In this document: positions 17,951 through 26,413 of the stretch, piece after piece | How positions within the stretch are numbered: position 1 is the first letter of the stretch | Layout: each line of letters opens with the position of its first letter | Source: Nocardioides exalbidus | GTDB taxonomy: Bacteria > Actinomycetota > Actinomycetes > Propionibacteriales > Nocardioidaceae | Length of the DNA: 64,000 nucleotides | Direction: 5' to 3' | Assembly: GCF_900105585.1 (NCBI RefSeq) | Contig: NZ_FNRT01000002.1 | Location: 3,906,001-3,970,000 of the forward strand | Translations under genes and position numbers: made by a program | Notes under the pieces: model-generated | The model's database searches: none | What the model was told of the DNA's origin: nothing | What the model saw: only the letters and a program-made list of their open reading frames with translations

Positions 17951-18634
17951 TCAGACGTCGATGTCGGCGTCGAGGTTCTCGGAGCGGCGACGCTCCTTCT
18001 TCTGGGCGACGGGCCCGGCGGCGTGTGCTGCCTCGCGCTCGGCGTCCTCCTCGGCCTGACGGTCGGCACGCTCCTGGGCCTTCGAGGCCCGGGCGGCGTC
18101 GGCGTCGATCTTGGCGTCGGCCTTCTTCTTGTGCGGGCCGATGACCATGGTCATGTTGCGCCCGTCCTGCTTGGGCGAGGACTCGACGAAGCCGAGCTCC
18201 TGCACGTCCTCGGCCAGCTTCTGCAGCAGGCGGAAGCCGAGCTCGGGGCGGTGCTGCTCGCGGCCGCGGAACATGATCGTGATCTTGACCTTGTCGCCCG
18301 CACCCAGGAACCGCACGACGTGACCCTTCTTGGTCTCGTAGTCGTGCTTGTCGATCTTGGGACGAAGCTTCATCTCCTTGATGATCACGTTCGTCTGGTT
18401 GCGGCGGGACTCGCGCGCCTTCTGGGCGTTCTCGTACTTGAACTTGCCGTAGTCCATGAGCTTGCAGACCGGGGGGCGACCCTGGGGGGCGATCTCGACG
18501 AGGTCGAGGTCGGCCTCCACGGCCAGCTTGAGTGCCTGGTCGGTCGGCACGATGCCAACGGTCTCGCCGTTGGGTCCTACGAGCCGGACCTCGGGTACGC
18601 GGATCCGGTCGTTGATGCGCAGCTCGGTGCTGAT
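17951..18634 (-). CDS. infC: Translation initiation factor IF-3 with rare ATC start
   Basis: IF-3 binds the 30S subunit, blocks 50S joining and proofreads initiator tRNA and start codons. The 227-residue protein has the N-domain (ISTELRINDRIRVPEVRLVGPNGE), the linker near LMDYGKFKYE, the C-domain GDKVKITIMFRGREQHRPELG, and an actinobacterial acidic/basic tail of about 45 residues. No ATG/GTG/TTG fits the family N-terminus. The ATC at 18634 follows GGAGG by 4 nt, and a non-AUG start is the known route for IF-3 autoregulation. An in-frame ATG at 18739 with an ideal SD would give a 262-residue form. Confidence 0.93.
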   Translation of the reverse strand: MSTELRINDRIRVPEVRLVGPNGETVGIVPTDQALKLAVEADLDLVEIAPQGRPPVCKLMDYGKFKYENAQKARESRRNQTNVIIKEMKLRPKIDKHDYETKKGHVVRFLGAGDKVKITIMFRGREQHRPELGFRLLQKLAEDVQELGFVESSPKQDGRNMTMVIGPHKKKADAKIDADAARASKAQERADRQAEEDAEREAAHAAGPVAQKKERRRSENLDADIDV

Positions 18635-18935
18635 GGGTCCTCCAGTGGTTCGGGTGGGTGGGAGTCCCTGTCCGCACTGGTCATGCAGGTGTGTGAAATG
18701 AACAAGGGCTCCCGCTGTTGCCAAGCGGGAGCCAGTCATCACACGCCTCCCCTCACGGGAAAGCTGGTGTCCACGGGTGTCTCTCGACGACCGTGTCACT
18801 GGACCGGACCCGACGATCTGTGGTGCTGGGCGATCGATGCGGGTGGGAGACGGGTGGTGCTCGACTCCGCTTGGCGGGATCGGCGCCGCCGTGAAGCGTG
18901 GCGGCACTGATCGGTCAACACCGAAGACTAGCCGA
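18635..18935. promoter_or_regulatory. infC 5' leader and upstream intergenic region
   Basis: A 301-bp gap between infC and the SseB-like gene. It holds GGAGG (18750..18746) six nt before an ATG at 18739. That reading frame is open into infC and runs through the attenuator hairpin. Further upstream is a short GATCGG/CCGATC inverted repeat near 18910-18940. No separate gene is seen. Confidence 0.5.
18695..18733 (-). terminator. Attenuator-like hairpin in the infC leader
   Basis: On the minus strand a 10-bp stem (18733-18724 with 18716-18707) and 7-nt loop are followed by CTTGTTCATTTC, a U-rich tract. This is a Rho-independent terminator shape placed 60-100 nt before the infC ATC, inside a short in-frame leader reading frame. 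It suggests attenuation of the infC-rpmI-rplT operon. Confidence 0.65.
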
Positions 18936-19481
18936 TCATTCCGTCGAGGGGCCAATCCAGCCGTGGCCCTCCCCCGGGCCGTCACCGATGGCCACCAGGC
19001 GCCAACCGGCGGCGAGGCGGGTGAGGTCGTCGCCGTCGAGGACGTAGGTCGCCGGGCCGGCGAGGTCGACCAGCAGCGCCTCGGCGCCGTCCTGGACGGC
19101 GGCCGTGGCCGCGGTGGGCGTCGTGACCGGGACCGGGCGGGCCTCGGGGTCCCACCTCGACATCGTCTCCGTCGAGGTGAAGGCGAGCAGGCCCTTGCTG
19201 CCGTCAGCAGCCTGCACGAGCACGGCCGCCATGTCGGACGACTTGTCGTGGGCGAGCCCGGCCGCGTCGAGCTCGACCTCGCCGAGCACGGCCACGACCG
19301 GGACGAGCAGGCGCGCGTCCTGGAGCGCGGCGAGGGCCTCGGCCGACGACGTCCGACCCGCGGCGTGCGCGACGAGGGCGGCTGCGACCCGCGGGTCGGC
19401 GGCGCCGCTGTCGTCGGCGAAGCCGGAGTCCGGGACCGTCCGGACCAGCTCGCCATCGTGGGCGTGGTCGTCGTGGGGCAC
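18936..19481 (-). CDS. SseB family protein
   Basis: A 181-residue protein resembling actinobacterial SseB-domain proteins: an N-terminal segment with DPRVAAALVAHAAG, then LLVPVVAVLGEVELD and SSDMAAVLVQAADGSKGLLAFTSTETMSRWD, with the C-terminal ALLVDLAGPATYVLDGDDL. The family is of unclear function (SseB in enterics is a secretion-linked enhancer). The GTG at 19481 is chosen because the protein upstream of it looks non-coding and a GACAAT box ends 6 nt before it. It is divergent from the small membrane protein gene. Confidence 0.7.
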   Translation of the reverse strand: MPHDDHAHDGELVRTVPDSGFADDSGAADPRVAAALVAHAAGRTSSAEALAALQDARLLVPVVAVLGEVELDAAGLAHDKSSDMAAVLVQAADGSKGLLAFTSTETMSRWDPEARPVPVTTPTAATAAVQDGAEALLVDLAGPATYVLDGDDLTRLAAGWRLVAIGDGPGEGHGWIGPSTE

Positions 19482-19527
19482 GCCGACATTGTCCCAGCGC
19501 CGTGGTGCGCTGTGGGACTCTGGGGCC

Positions 19528-19980
19528 GTGGAAGCGAGTACCTGGGCCGCCCTGACCGCCGCGCTCACCGTGGCCGGTGCCATCTGGACGTGGATCGCGT
19601 TCCGTCGCCGCGGAGCCGTCAACGGGCTGCGGGCGCTCGGCTTCACCCTGCTCCCCGCGGCCGCCTGGCTGACCGGGACGCTCGAGATGGTGGTGGAGAT
19701 CGGCGGCTCGGTGACCGACTGGGCGACCAGCCTCGTCTTCGACGTACGCACCTGGGTCGGCGTCGGCCTGGCCGGCCTCGCCGTCGTCCTCTACGTCATC
19801 AGCGGCTTCCTGCGCGACCGCCAGCTCGGCAAGGCCCAGGCGGGCGGCGGCAAGGCTGCCACGAAGCCCGGGGCGCGCGAGTCGCTGCCGCCCAGCTCCG
19901 CGAGGGCTGCCGGCGGGTCCCCGATCGACGACGACCTGGCCGACATCGAGGCCCTGCTGCGCAAGCGGGGCATCGAGTGA
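19528..19980 (+). CDS. Hypothetical membrane protein, three TM segments
   Basis: A 150-residue protein with three predicted hydrophobic helices (about residues 5-24, 36-58 and 74-97) and a polar C-terminal tail ending DDDLADIEALLRKRGIE. I do not recognise a named family. The GTG at 19528 fits the first TM segment. Its TGA overlaps the GTG of the next gene (GTGA), so it is translationally coupled to the PLP enzyme downstream. Confidence 0.65.
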   Translation: MEASTWAALTAALTVAGAIWTWIAFRRRGAVNGLRALGFTLLPAAAWLTGTLEMVVEIGGSVTDWATSLVFDVRTWVGVGLAGLAVVLYVISGFLRDRQLGKAQAGGGKAATKPGARESLPPSSARAAGGSPIDDDLADIEALLRKRGIE

Positions 19981-21194
19981 GCGACCACTTCGTCGACCGC
20001 AACCGCCTCTGGTCGCGCCTCGGCACCGCGATCGGGGCGCTTCCCGACGCGCCGGCCACGCCGATCGCGGTGGTCGACCTCGACGCGTTCGACGCCAATG
20101 CCGCCGACCTCGTCCGGCGGGCCGGTGGCAAGCCGGTCCGGGTGGCGTCCAAGTCGTTGCGGGTGCCGGGGCTCATCGAGCGCGCGCTCGCGCACGGCGG
20201 GTTCGCCGGCGTCCTGGCCTACACCGTGGCCGAGGCGCTGTGGCTGCACGAGGCCGGCATCAGCGACGACATCGTCGTCGCCTACCCGAGCGTCGACCTC
20301 ACCGCCCTGCGGCGGCTCACCTCGTCGCCGGCTGCGGCCGCGGCCATCACGCTGATGGTCGACGACCCGGCCCACCTCGACATCGTCGACGAGACGCGGC
20401 TGTCCCTGGACGTGCCCGTGCGGATCGCCCTGGACATCGACGCCGGGCTCCGACTCGGCGGGCAGCACATCGGCCCGAAGCGCTCGCCCCTCTTCGACAC
20501 CGCCGACGTCGTCGCGCTGGCCCGCAAGGTCGTGGAGCGCGACGGGTTCGACCTCGTCGGCGTGATGACCTACGAGGGGCAGGTCGCCGGCGTCCAGGAC
20601 GACGTCCCGGACCAGCGCACGAAGTCGTTGCTCGTCCGCCGCCTCAAGCAGGCGTCGATGACGCAGCTCGAGGTGCGCCGCCGCGAGATCGCCGACGCGC
20701 TGGCCCGGCTCGCCGACCTCCAGTTCTGGAACGGCGGCGGCTCGGGTTCGGTCGAGGCCACCGCCGCCGACGGAGCCGTCACCGAGATCGCCGCCGGCTC
20801 CGGGCTGCTGGTGCCCGGCATCTTCGACCACTACGCGTCCTTCGACCCCCGCCCGGCCGCCTTCTTCGGGCTGCGGGTCAGCCGCAAGCCCCTCCCGACC
20901 ATGGCGACCGTGCACGGCGGCGGCCTCATCGCGAGCGGGGCGACCGGGGAGGACCGGTCCCCGGTCCCGTGGGCGCCGCCCGGCCTGCACCTGACCGGGC
21001 TCGAGGGAGCCGGGGAGGTCCAGACGCCGCTCACGGGGCACCCCGCGGCGCTGCTGCAGATCGGCGACCTGGTGTGGTTCCGGCACGCGAAGTCCGGCGA
21101 GCTCTTCGAGCACGTCCGCGACGTGCACCTCGTCCGCGGCGAGGCCGTCACCGACGTGGTGCCGTCCTATCGTGGCCACGGCCTCGCGTTCTGA
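19977..21194 (+). CDS. Alanine racemase-fold PLP enzyme (amino acid deaminase/aldolase-like)
   Basis: A 405-residue fold-type III PLP protein. The N-terminal barrel has the PLP Lys in RVASKSLRVPG (about residue 58), MTYEGQ and GGGSGS phosphate-binding segments. The C-terminal beta domain carries HGGGLIASG and a final YRGHGLAF. It resembles D-threonine aldolase/D-serine dehydratase-like proteins, which use a metal and act on D-hydroxy amino acids; the exact substrate is not inferable. The GTG overlaps the preceding stop by 4 bp. Confidence 0.75.
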   Translation: MSDHFVDRNRLWSRLGTAIGALPDAPATPIAVVDLDAFDANAADLVRRAGGKPVRVASKSLRVPGLIERALAHGGFAGVLAYTVAEALWLHEAGISDDIVVAYPSVDLTALRRLTSSPAAAAAITLMVDDPAHLDIVDETRLSLDVPVRIALDIDAGLRLGGQHIGPKRSPLFDTADVVALARKVVERDGFDLVGVMTYEGQVAGVQDDVPDQRTKSLLVRRLKQASMTQLEVRRREIADALARLADLQFWNGGGSGSVEATAADGAVTEIAAGSGLLVPGIFDHYASFDPRPAAFFGLRVSRKPLPTMATVHGGGLIASGATGEDRSPVPWAPPGLHLTGLEGAGEVQTPLTGHPAALLQIGDLVWFRHAKSGELFEHVRDVHLVRGEAVTDVVPSYRGHGLAF

Positions 21195-21198
21195 CACC

Positions 21199-21750
21199 GT
21201 GACCACGCCGGGCTCCCTGGCGCGGGAGGTCGCTGACCGCGCGCTCTCCGCACCGCCCACGCTCGGCGCGAGTCGCTTGGTGTGCATCGACGGGCCGACC
21301 GGCTCGGGCAAGACCACCCTGGCCGGGGCGCTCGCCCGGGTCGTACCGGGGACCACGCTCGTGCACACCGACGAGCTCCTGCACGGGTGGGACGGCCTGC
21401 CGGGACTGGCGGCCAGCGTCGACGCGCTCGTCCGACCCCTCGCCTGGGGCGAGCCGGGGTCGTGGACCCGGTGGGACTGGCACGCGAGCGCGTGGGCCGA
21501 GACCCACCGGGTCGCGCCCGGCGGACTGCTCGTGCTGGACGGCGTCGGCTGCTGGTCACCGGCGATCGCACCGTTCGTGGGCCTGCTCGTCTGGCTGGAG
21601 GCCGACAGCGACCTCAGGCTCGAGCGCGGGGTCGCACGCGACGGCGAGGCGATGCGCGAGCACCTGCTGCGCTGGCGCACGGACGAGGAGGCGCTCCACG
21701 CCGCGCACCGCACGCGGGAACACGCCGACCTGGTCGTGTCGACCGACTGA
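21199..21750 (+). CDS. P-loop kinase, uridine kinase-like
   Basis: A 183-residue nucleoside-kinase-like P-loop NTPase. The Walker A is GPTGSGKTT (about residue 32 onward), a DELLHGWDGLPGL segment resembles the substrate loop of uridine kinases, and GGLLVLDGVG serves as the Walker B region. The GTG at 21199 lies 4 nt after the previous stop; an in-frame GTG at 21172 would overlap it by 23 bp. The substrate is not established. Confidence 0.7.
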   Translation: MTTPGSLAREVADRALSAPPTLGASRLVCIDGPTGSGKTTLAGALARVVPGTTLVHTDELLHGWDGLPGLAASVDALVRPLAWGEPGSWTRWDWHASAWAETHRVAPGGLLVLDGVGCWSPAIAPFVGLLVWLEADSDLRLERGVARDGEAMREHLLRWRTDEEALHAAHRTREHADLVVSTD

Positions 21751-21785
21751 CGTCACCAGGCCCGCCGATGTCTAGGGTGGCGAGC

Positions 21786-22691
21786 ATGGTGCTTCCGAGC
21801 GGTGAGCAGTACGAGATCGCGGCGGCCGGCTACCGGGCCGTCGTCACCGAGAGCGGTGCGGCCCTCCGGGTCCTGTCCCGCGACGGGCGCGACCTGGTGC
21901 ACGGATTCGCCGAGGACGCCATGTCGGGTGGCGGCCGCGGCCAGCTGCTCATGCCGTGGCCCAACCGGATCCGCGACGGGCGCTACTCCTTCGGCGGGCG
22001 CGACCTCCAGCTGGGGCTGACCGACCCCGGCCACGGCAACGCCTCGCACGGCCTGGCCCGCTGGGCCGCGTGGACTTTGGAGGAACACACCGGGACCTCG
22101 GTCTCGCTCGTCTACCGGGTGATGGCGCAGACCGGCTACCCGTGGACGCTGGACCTGCACGTGCTCTACGACCTGTCGGCGAACGGGCTCGTCGTCACGC
22201 AGACCGCGACCAACCTCGCGCCCGAGCCCGCGCCGTACGCGAGCGGGGCGCACCCGTACCTCTGCGTGGGCGACGCCATCGAGGACCTCGAGCTGCACGT
22301 GCCGGCACGCACCCGCCTGCTCGTCGACGACCGCCAGCTCCCCACCGGCACCGAGCCGGTGTCGGGCGAGAGCGACTTCACGACGCCACGACGGATCGGT
22401 GACACCGAGCTCGACCACGGGTTCGGCGACCTCGACCACGAGGACGGCCGCGCCACCGTGACGCTCCGCGACCCGGCGAGCGGCGACGGCGCAGCCCTCT
22501 GGGTGGACGGGCGCCACCGGTGGCTCCAGCTCTACACGGCCCCGACGGACGGACCCCGCCCTGCGATCGCGGTCGAGCCGATGACCGCGCCGGCCGACGC
22601 GTACAACTCCGGCACCGACCTCGCCACCCTCGCGCCCGCCGGCACGGACGGTGACGAGCTGTCGGTGTCGTGGGGCATCCACGCCCTCTGA
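21786..22691 (+). CDS. Aldose 1-epimerase family protein
   Basis: A 301-residue mutarotase-fold protein. It has the family features MPWPNRIRDGRYSFGG (about 57-72), HGLARWAAW with the substrate His, SGAHPYLCVGD with the catalytic His, and a C-terminal AVEPMTAPADAYNSG containing the acidic catalytic residue. It would interconvert sugar anomers (galactose, glucose or related). The ATG at 21786 lies 7 nt after TAGGGT (21773-21778) with no SD, so a leaderless start is preferred over the ATG at 21768. Confidence 0.85.
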   Translation: MVLPSGEQYEIAAAGYRAVVTESGAALRVLSRDGRDLVHGFAEDAMSGGGRGQLLMPWPNRIRDGRYSFGGRDLQLGLTDPGHGNASHGLARWAAWTLEEHTGTSVSLVYRVMAQTGYPWTLDLHVLYDLSANGLVVTQTATNLAPEPAPYASGAHPYLCVGDAIEDLELHVPARTRLLVDDRQLPTGTEPVSGESDFTTPRRIGDTELDHGFGDLDHEDGRATVTLRDPASGDGAALWVDGRHRWLQLYTAPTDGPRPAIAVEPMTAPADAYNSGTDLATLAPAGTDGDELSVSWGIHAL

Positions 22692-22719
22692 GGGCCCTCT
22701 GAGGGCCATCCGAGGGCCG
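22683..22719. terminator. Tandem GC-rich hairpins between convergent genes
   Basis: The word GCCCTCTGAGGGC occurs twice, overlapping, and a related GAGGGCC follows, forming nested inverted repeats across the aldose epimerase stop. They lie between the epimerase and the convergent PH-domain gene and probably stop both transcripts. Confidence 0.5.
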
Positions 22720-22723
22720 GGCG

Positions 22724-23182
22724 TCAGCTGTCGTCGGAGGGCTGGCGGTCGATCAGCGCGCGCAGCTCGCGCACGCCGTCGCGGGCGCCGCGGCCGTCGC
22801 TGCCCTGGAGCGCCATCGCCGAGATCTCCGTGCCGTCGGCGAGGTCGAGGGTCGCCCACGGGGCCCCCGCGGGCAGGTGCACGGCGACGACCTCGGCCCA
22901 CTCCAGCCGGCGGGTGCGGAACCCGTTGACGACCGTGAGCGACTCGGCGTCGGCGGTCACCCGCGCGCGGGCGAGCGCCCAGCCACACGTGGCGAGACCG
23001 GCACCCATGGCCAGCACCGTGATGCGCTGGAGCCACGAGAAGCGCTCGCGCACCGACTCGTCGAAGCCGAACCAGCACGCCACGCACACCACGAGCAGCA
23101 TCACGCCGAAGCCGATGACGGCGAAGCGCACGCCCGCCGGCCGCCACGTGCGGGGCAGGGCGACCTCAGAGGCGGCAGGCAT
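22724..23182 (-). CDS. PH-domain (bPH) membrane protein
   Basis: A 152-residue protein with two TM helices (about 15-37 and 52-70) followed by a bacterial PH domain (ARVTADAESLTVVNGFRTRRLEWAEVVAVHLP) and a C-terminal helix. This architecture is common next to hisG in actinobacteria; the function is unknown. The ATG at 23182 places the start 17 bp inside the end of hisG, so the gene is probably co-transcribed with hisE-hisG. Confidence 0.75.
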   Translation of the reverse strand: MPAASEVALPRTWRPAGVRFAVIGFGVMLLVVCVACWFGFDESVRERFSWLQRITVLAMGAGLATCGWALARARVTADAESLTVVNGFRTRRLEWAEVVAVHLPAGAPWATLDLADGTEISAMALQGSDGRGARDGVRELRALIDRQPSDDS

Positions 23183-24011
23183 GGATGTCCGTGAGGAGGA
23201 TGGCACGCGCCCCGATCGAGTAGAGGTCGTCCATCAGCCGTTGGGAGTTGGCGCGGGGCACCATCACCCGGACCGCGACCCAGCCGGCCTTGCCGAGCGG
23301 GGAGATCGTCGGGCCCTCGCGGCCGGGGGCGAGCGCGGTCGCCTCGGGCAGGTGGGACTCCTCGATGTCGTAGTCCATCATCACGTAGCTGCGCGCGACC
23401 AGGACGCCCTCGACCCGGCGACGGAAGATGTCGAAGTCGGCCGACACGTCCCCGCCGCGGGTGATCAGCACGGCCTGCGAGTCGAGGATGACGTCGCCGA
23501 AGGTGGCCAGGCCGGCCGCCCGGAGGGTCGAGCCGGTCTCCACCACGTCGGCGATCACGTCGGCGACGCCGAGCTGGATGCTCGTCTCGACGGCGCCGTC
23601 GAGGCGCGTGACGGTCGCGTCGATCCCGTGGCGGAAGAGGTAGTCCTCGACCACGCCGACGTAGGACGTCGCGATCCGCAGGCCGCGGAGGTCCTCCAGT
23701 GAGGAGTACCGCCCGGCCGGGCCGGCGAAGTGGAAGCGCGAACGGCCGAAGCCGAGGTTCATCACCTCGTCGGCCTTGGCACCGGAGTCGAGCAGCAGGT
23801 CGCGGCCGGTGATGCCGACGTCGAGGGTGCCCTCGCCGACGTAGAGCGCGATGTCGCGCGGACGCAGGTAGAAGAACTCGACGTCGTTGTCGTGGTCGAC
23901 GAGCGCGAGCTCCTTGGAGTCGGTGCGCTGGCGGTAGCCCGACTCCCGCAGGATGTCGGTGGCGGCCTGGGACAGCGCCCCCTTGTTGGGGACGGCGATG
24001 CGGAGGGTCAT
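23166..24011 (-). CDS. hisG: ATP phosphoribosyltransferase HisG (long form)
   Basis: First enzyme of histidine biosynthesis, condensing ATP with PRPP. The 281-residue protein has the PRPP-binding motif (DVVETGSTLRAAGL, about 160-173) and a C-terminal ACT-like regulatory domain (about 210-281), the hexameric long form inhibited by histidine. The N-terminus MTLRIAVPNKGALS is typical. It lies 21 bp after hisE. Confidence 0.95.
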   Translation of the reverse strand: MTLRIAVPNKGALSQAATDILRESGYRQRTDSKELALVDHDNDVEFFYLRPRDIALYVGEGTLDVGITGRDLLLDSGAKADEVMNLGFGRSRFHFAGPAGRYSSLEDLRGLRIATSYVGVVEDYLFRHGIDATVTRLDGAVETSIQLGVADVIADVVETGSTLRAAGLATFGDVILDSQAVLITRGGDVSADFDIFRRRVEGVLVARSYVMMDYDIEESHLPEATALAPGREGPTISPLGKAGWVAVRVMVPRANSQRLMDDLYSIGARAILLTDIHACRL

Positions 24012-24032
24012 GAGGAACTCACAGGCTTCGGG

Positions 24033-24296
24033 TCACAGGTGGGCGTAGACGTCGTCGAGGGTCAGTCCGGAGGCGAGCATCAGCACCTGGGCGTGGTAGA
24101 GCAGCTGGCTGATCTCCAGCGCCGTCGCGTCCTTGCCCTCGTGCTCGGCGGCCATCCACGACTCGGCGGCCTCCTCCAGGAGCTTCTTGCCGATGGCATG
24201 GACGCCGGCGTCGAGCTGCTGGACGGTGCCGGAGCCCTCGGGGCGCTCCACGGCCTTGGTGGACAGCTCTGCCCACAGGTCCTCGAACGTCTTCAC
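24033..24296 (-). CDS. hisE: Phosphoribosyl-ATP pyrophosphatase HisE
   Basis: Hydrolyses phosphoribosyl-ATP to phosphoribosyl-AMP, the second histidine step. It is 87 residues, all-alpha, with the MazG-like motif KLLEEAAESWMAAEHEG that binds Mg and the QLLYHAQVLMLASG segment. The GTG at 24296 lies 7 nt after a TAGGCT -10 (24309..24304), suggesting a leaderless start and the promoter of hisE-hisG-PH. It is divergent from the DUF3072 gene. Confidence 0.93.
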   Translation of the reverse strand: MKTFEDLWAELSTKAVERPEGSGTVQQLDAGVHAIGKKLLEEAAESWMAAEHEGKDATALEISQLLYHAQVLMLASGLTLDDVYAHL

Positions 24297-24401
24297 GGAG
24301 GCAAGCCTACGGCGCTCGCGGCTCCGGCTCGCCGCCGGTCCCGGGCGCGGACCACCCCGAGGAGTGGTGGCCCTGTCGGCAGGGAGGAGTACGGTCGGAC
24401 C

Positions 24402-24659
24402 ATGACTGAATCGAACACACATTCGGACGACGTGACACCCGACCCCACCCAGGAGACCCTCGGCGGACCCCAGGGCGACAGCACCCGCAAGGATCCCGAG
24501 GAGTGGGTCACCGGCGACGAGCCGATGACCGGGGCCCAGCGCAGCTACCTCGACACCCTCGCCCGCGAGAACGGCGAGGAGATCTCCGCCGACCTCACCA
24601 AGGCGGAGGCCTCCGAGCACATCGACCGGCTCCAGAAGGGCAGCGACCGGACGAGCTGA
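24402..24659 (+). CDS. DUF3072 domain protein
   Basis: An 85-residue acidic protein: a disordered N-terminus, then WVTGDEPMTGAQRSYLDTLARENGE and ISADLTKAEASEHIDRLQKGS, the DUF3072 signature. The function is unknown. TACGGT (24390-24395) ends 6 nt before the ATG, another leaderless-type start. It converges with ribH, with 6 bp between the stops. Confidence 0.75.
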   Translation: MTESNTHSDDVTPDPTQETLGGPQGDSTRKDPEEWVTGDEPMTGAQRSYLDTLARENGEEISADLTKAEASEHIDRLQKGSDRTS

Positions 24660-24665
24660 CCCGAC

Positions 24666-25145
24666 TCAGCTCGCGCGTGCGGTCCTGAGGACGCGCGCGG
24701 TGTCCAGGGCGGCGGCCGTGGCCTCCCAGCCCTTGTCCTCGGCCGAGCCCTCGAGCCCGGCACGGTCGAGCGCCTGCTCCTCGGTGTCACAGGTCAGCAC
24801 GCCGAAGCCGACCGGCATGGCGTGGTCGACGCTGACCTGCGTGAGGCCGACGGTCGCGGCCGAGCAGACGTAGTCGAAGTGCGGGGTGCCGCCGCGGATG
24901 ACGACGCCGAGGGCCACCACGGCGTCGTACCCGCCCCGGGCGAGGGCTGCGGCGACGACCGGGAGCTCGAAGGTGCCGGGCACCCGGACCACCTCCGGCT
25001 CGGTGATGCCGTAGGCCGCCAACGCGCGCTCGGCGCCGGCGACGAGGCCGTCCATGACCTGGGTGTGCCACGTCGCGGCGACGACGGCGACCTTGAGGCC
25101 GCTGGCGTCGAAGGGCTGGGAGGTGGGGGCGCCGTGGCCGCTCAT
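24666..25145 (-). CDS. ribH: 6,7-dimethyl-8-ribityllumazine synthase
   Basis: Joins the dihydroxybutanone phosphate from RibB with the ribitylamino-pyrimidine to make lumazine. It is 159 residues, with family motifs VRVPGTFELPVVAAAL, ALGVVIRGGTPHFDYV and AMPVGFGVLTCDTEEQA; the catalytic His is in the HFDY segment. The ATG overlaps the ribBA stop by 4 bp (ATGA). It is the last gene of the rib operon. Confidence 0.96.
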   Translation of the reverse strand: MSGHGAPTSQPFDASGLKVAVVAATWHTQVMDGLVAGAERALAAYGITEPEVVRVPGTFELPVVAAALARGGYDAVVALGVVIRGGTPHFDYVCSAATVGLTQVSVDHAMPVGFGVLTCDTEEQALDRAGLEGSAEDKGWEATAAALDTARVLRTARAS

Positions 25146-26413
25146 CGTGCTTCTCCGTGCTGGTCGAGGGGATGTTCTGCCTGGTGGTCGACGGCGAGGT
25201 CGGGCAGGTCGTGGCCCATCCGGTCGCGCTTGGTCTGCAGGTAGGCGAGGTTGTGGTCGGTCGCGTGCGGCGCGAGCGGGACCCGCTCGGTGACCGTGAT
25301 CCCGAAGTCCTCGAGGCTCGCGGTCTTGTCGGGGTTGTTGGTCATCAACCGGACCGCCGAGATGCCGAGGTCGCGCAGGACCTGGGTCGCCGTGCCGTAG
25401 TGGCGGGCGTCGGCGGGCAGACCGAGGTCGAGGTTGGCGTCGACGGTGTCGCGGCCGCCGTCCTGGAGCTCGTAGGCCTGGAGCTTGGCGACCAGGCCGA
25501 TCCCCCGGCCCTCGTGGCCGCGCAGGTAGACCACCACTCCCCTGCCCTCGGCGACGACTGCGCGGAGCGCCTCGTCGAGCTGCGGGCCGCAGTCGCAGCG
25601 CTCGCTGCCGAACACGTCGCCGGTCAGGCACTCGCTGTGCACGCGGGTGAGGACCGGCTCGTCACCACTGACGTCGCCGTGCACCAGCGCGACGTGCTCG
25701 CTGCCGTCGATCGTGATGCGGTAGCCGTAGGCGGTGAACTCGCCGTGGCGCGTCGGGAGCCGGGTCTCGGCGACCCGCTCGACGTGGACCTCGTGGCGGC
25801 GGCGGTGGCGGACGAGGTCCTCGATGGAGATCATCGCGAGCCCGTGCTCGTCGGCGAACTCCCGCAGCTCGGGCGCGCGCTTCATCGTGCCGTCGTCGTT
25901 GACGACCTCGACCAGCACGCCCGCAGGCGTGAGGCCGGCCAGCATGGCCAGGTCGACGGCCGCCTCGGTGTGCCCACGGCGTACGAGCACGCCGCCGTCG
26001 CGGTAGCGCAGCGGGAAGACGTGGCCGGGACGGGTGAGCTCCCACGGCTCGGTCGCCGAGTCGGCGAGGGTGCGCGCGGTGTGGGCACGGTCGGCGGCGC
26101 TGATCCCGGTGCTGACGCCGTCGCGGGCGTCGACGGAGATCGTGTAGGCGGTGCGCAGCTTGTCCTTGTTGTGCGGTGTCATCAGCGGGATCTCGAGCCG
26201 GTCGAGCATCTCGGCCGGCATCGGCACGCAGATCACCCCCGACGAGTGCCGGATCGTGAAGGCCATCAGCTCCGGCGTCGCCTTGGCGGCGGCGAAGATG
26301 ATGTCGCCCTCGTTCTCGCGGTCCTCGTCGTCGACGACCACGACCGCCTTGCCCGCGGCGATGTCGGCGATGGCCCGCTCGACGGAGTCGAGTCTCACGC
26401 TGCTGTCGCTCAT
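25142..26413 (-). CDS. ribBA: Bifunctional DHBP synthase/GTP cyclohydrolase II RibBA
   Basis: Supplies both precursors of riboflavin. Residues 1-205 are 3,4-dihydroxy-2-butanone-4-phosphate synthase (DDEDRENEGD Mg site; HTEAAVDLA). Residues 208-423 are GTP cyclohydrolase II with zinc ligands Cys262, Cys273 and Cys275 in ECLTGDVFGSERCDCGPQ, and the LRGHEGRGIGL loop. At 423 residues it is a full-length fusion with both active sites present. ATGA overlap with ribM upstream and with ribH downstream. Confidence 0.96.
   Translation of the reverse strand: MSDSSVRLDSVERAIADIAAGKAVVVVDDEDRENEGDIIFAAAKATPELMAFTIRHSSGVICVPMPAEMLDRLEIPLMTPHNKDKLRTAYTISVDARDGVSTGISAADRAHTARTLADSATEPWELTRPGHVFPLRYRDGGVLVRRGHTEAAVDLAMLAGLTPAGVLVEVVNDDGTMKRAPELREFADEHGLAMISIEDLVRHRRRHEVHVERVAETRLPTRHGEFTAYGYRITIDGSEHVALVHGDVSGDEPVLTRVHSECLTGDVFGSERCDCGPQLDEALRAVVAEGRGVVVYLRGHEGRGIGLVAKLQAYELQDGGRDTVDANLDLGLPADARHYGTATQVLRDLGISAVRLMTNNPDKTASLEDFGITVTERVPLAPHATDHNLAYLQTKRDRMGHDLPDLAVDHQAEHPLDQHGEAR

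Noticed and set aside
21768..21785. Upstream ATG for the aldose epimerase gene
   Set aside because: It overlaps the TAGGGT -10 region and has no SD; the ATG at 21786 fits both promoter spacing and family N-terminus.
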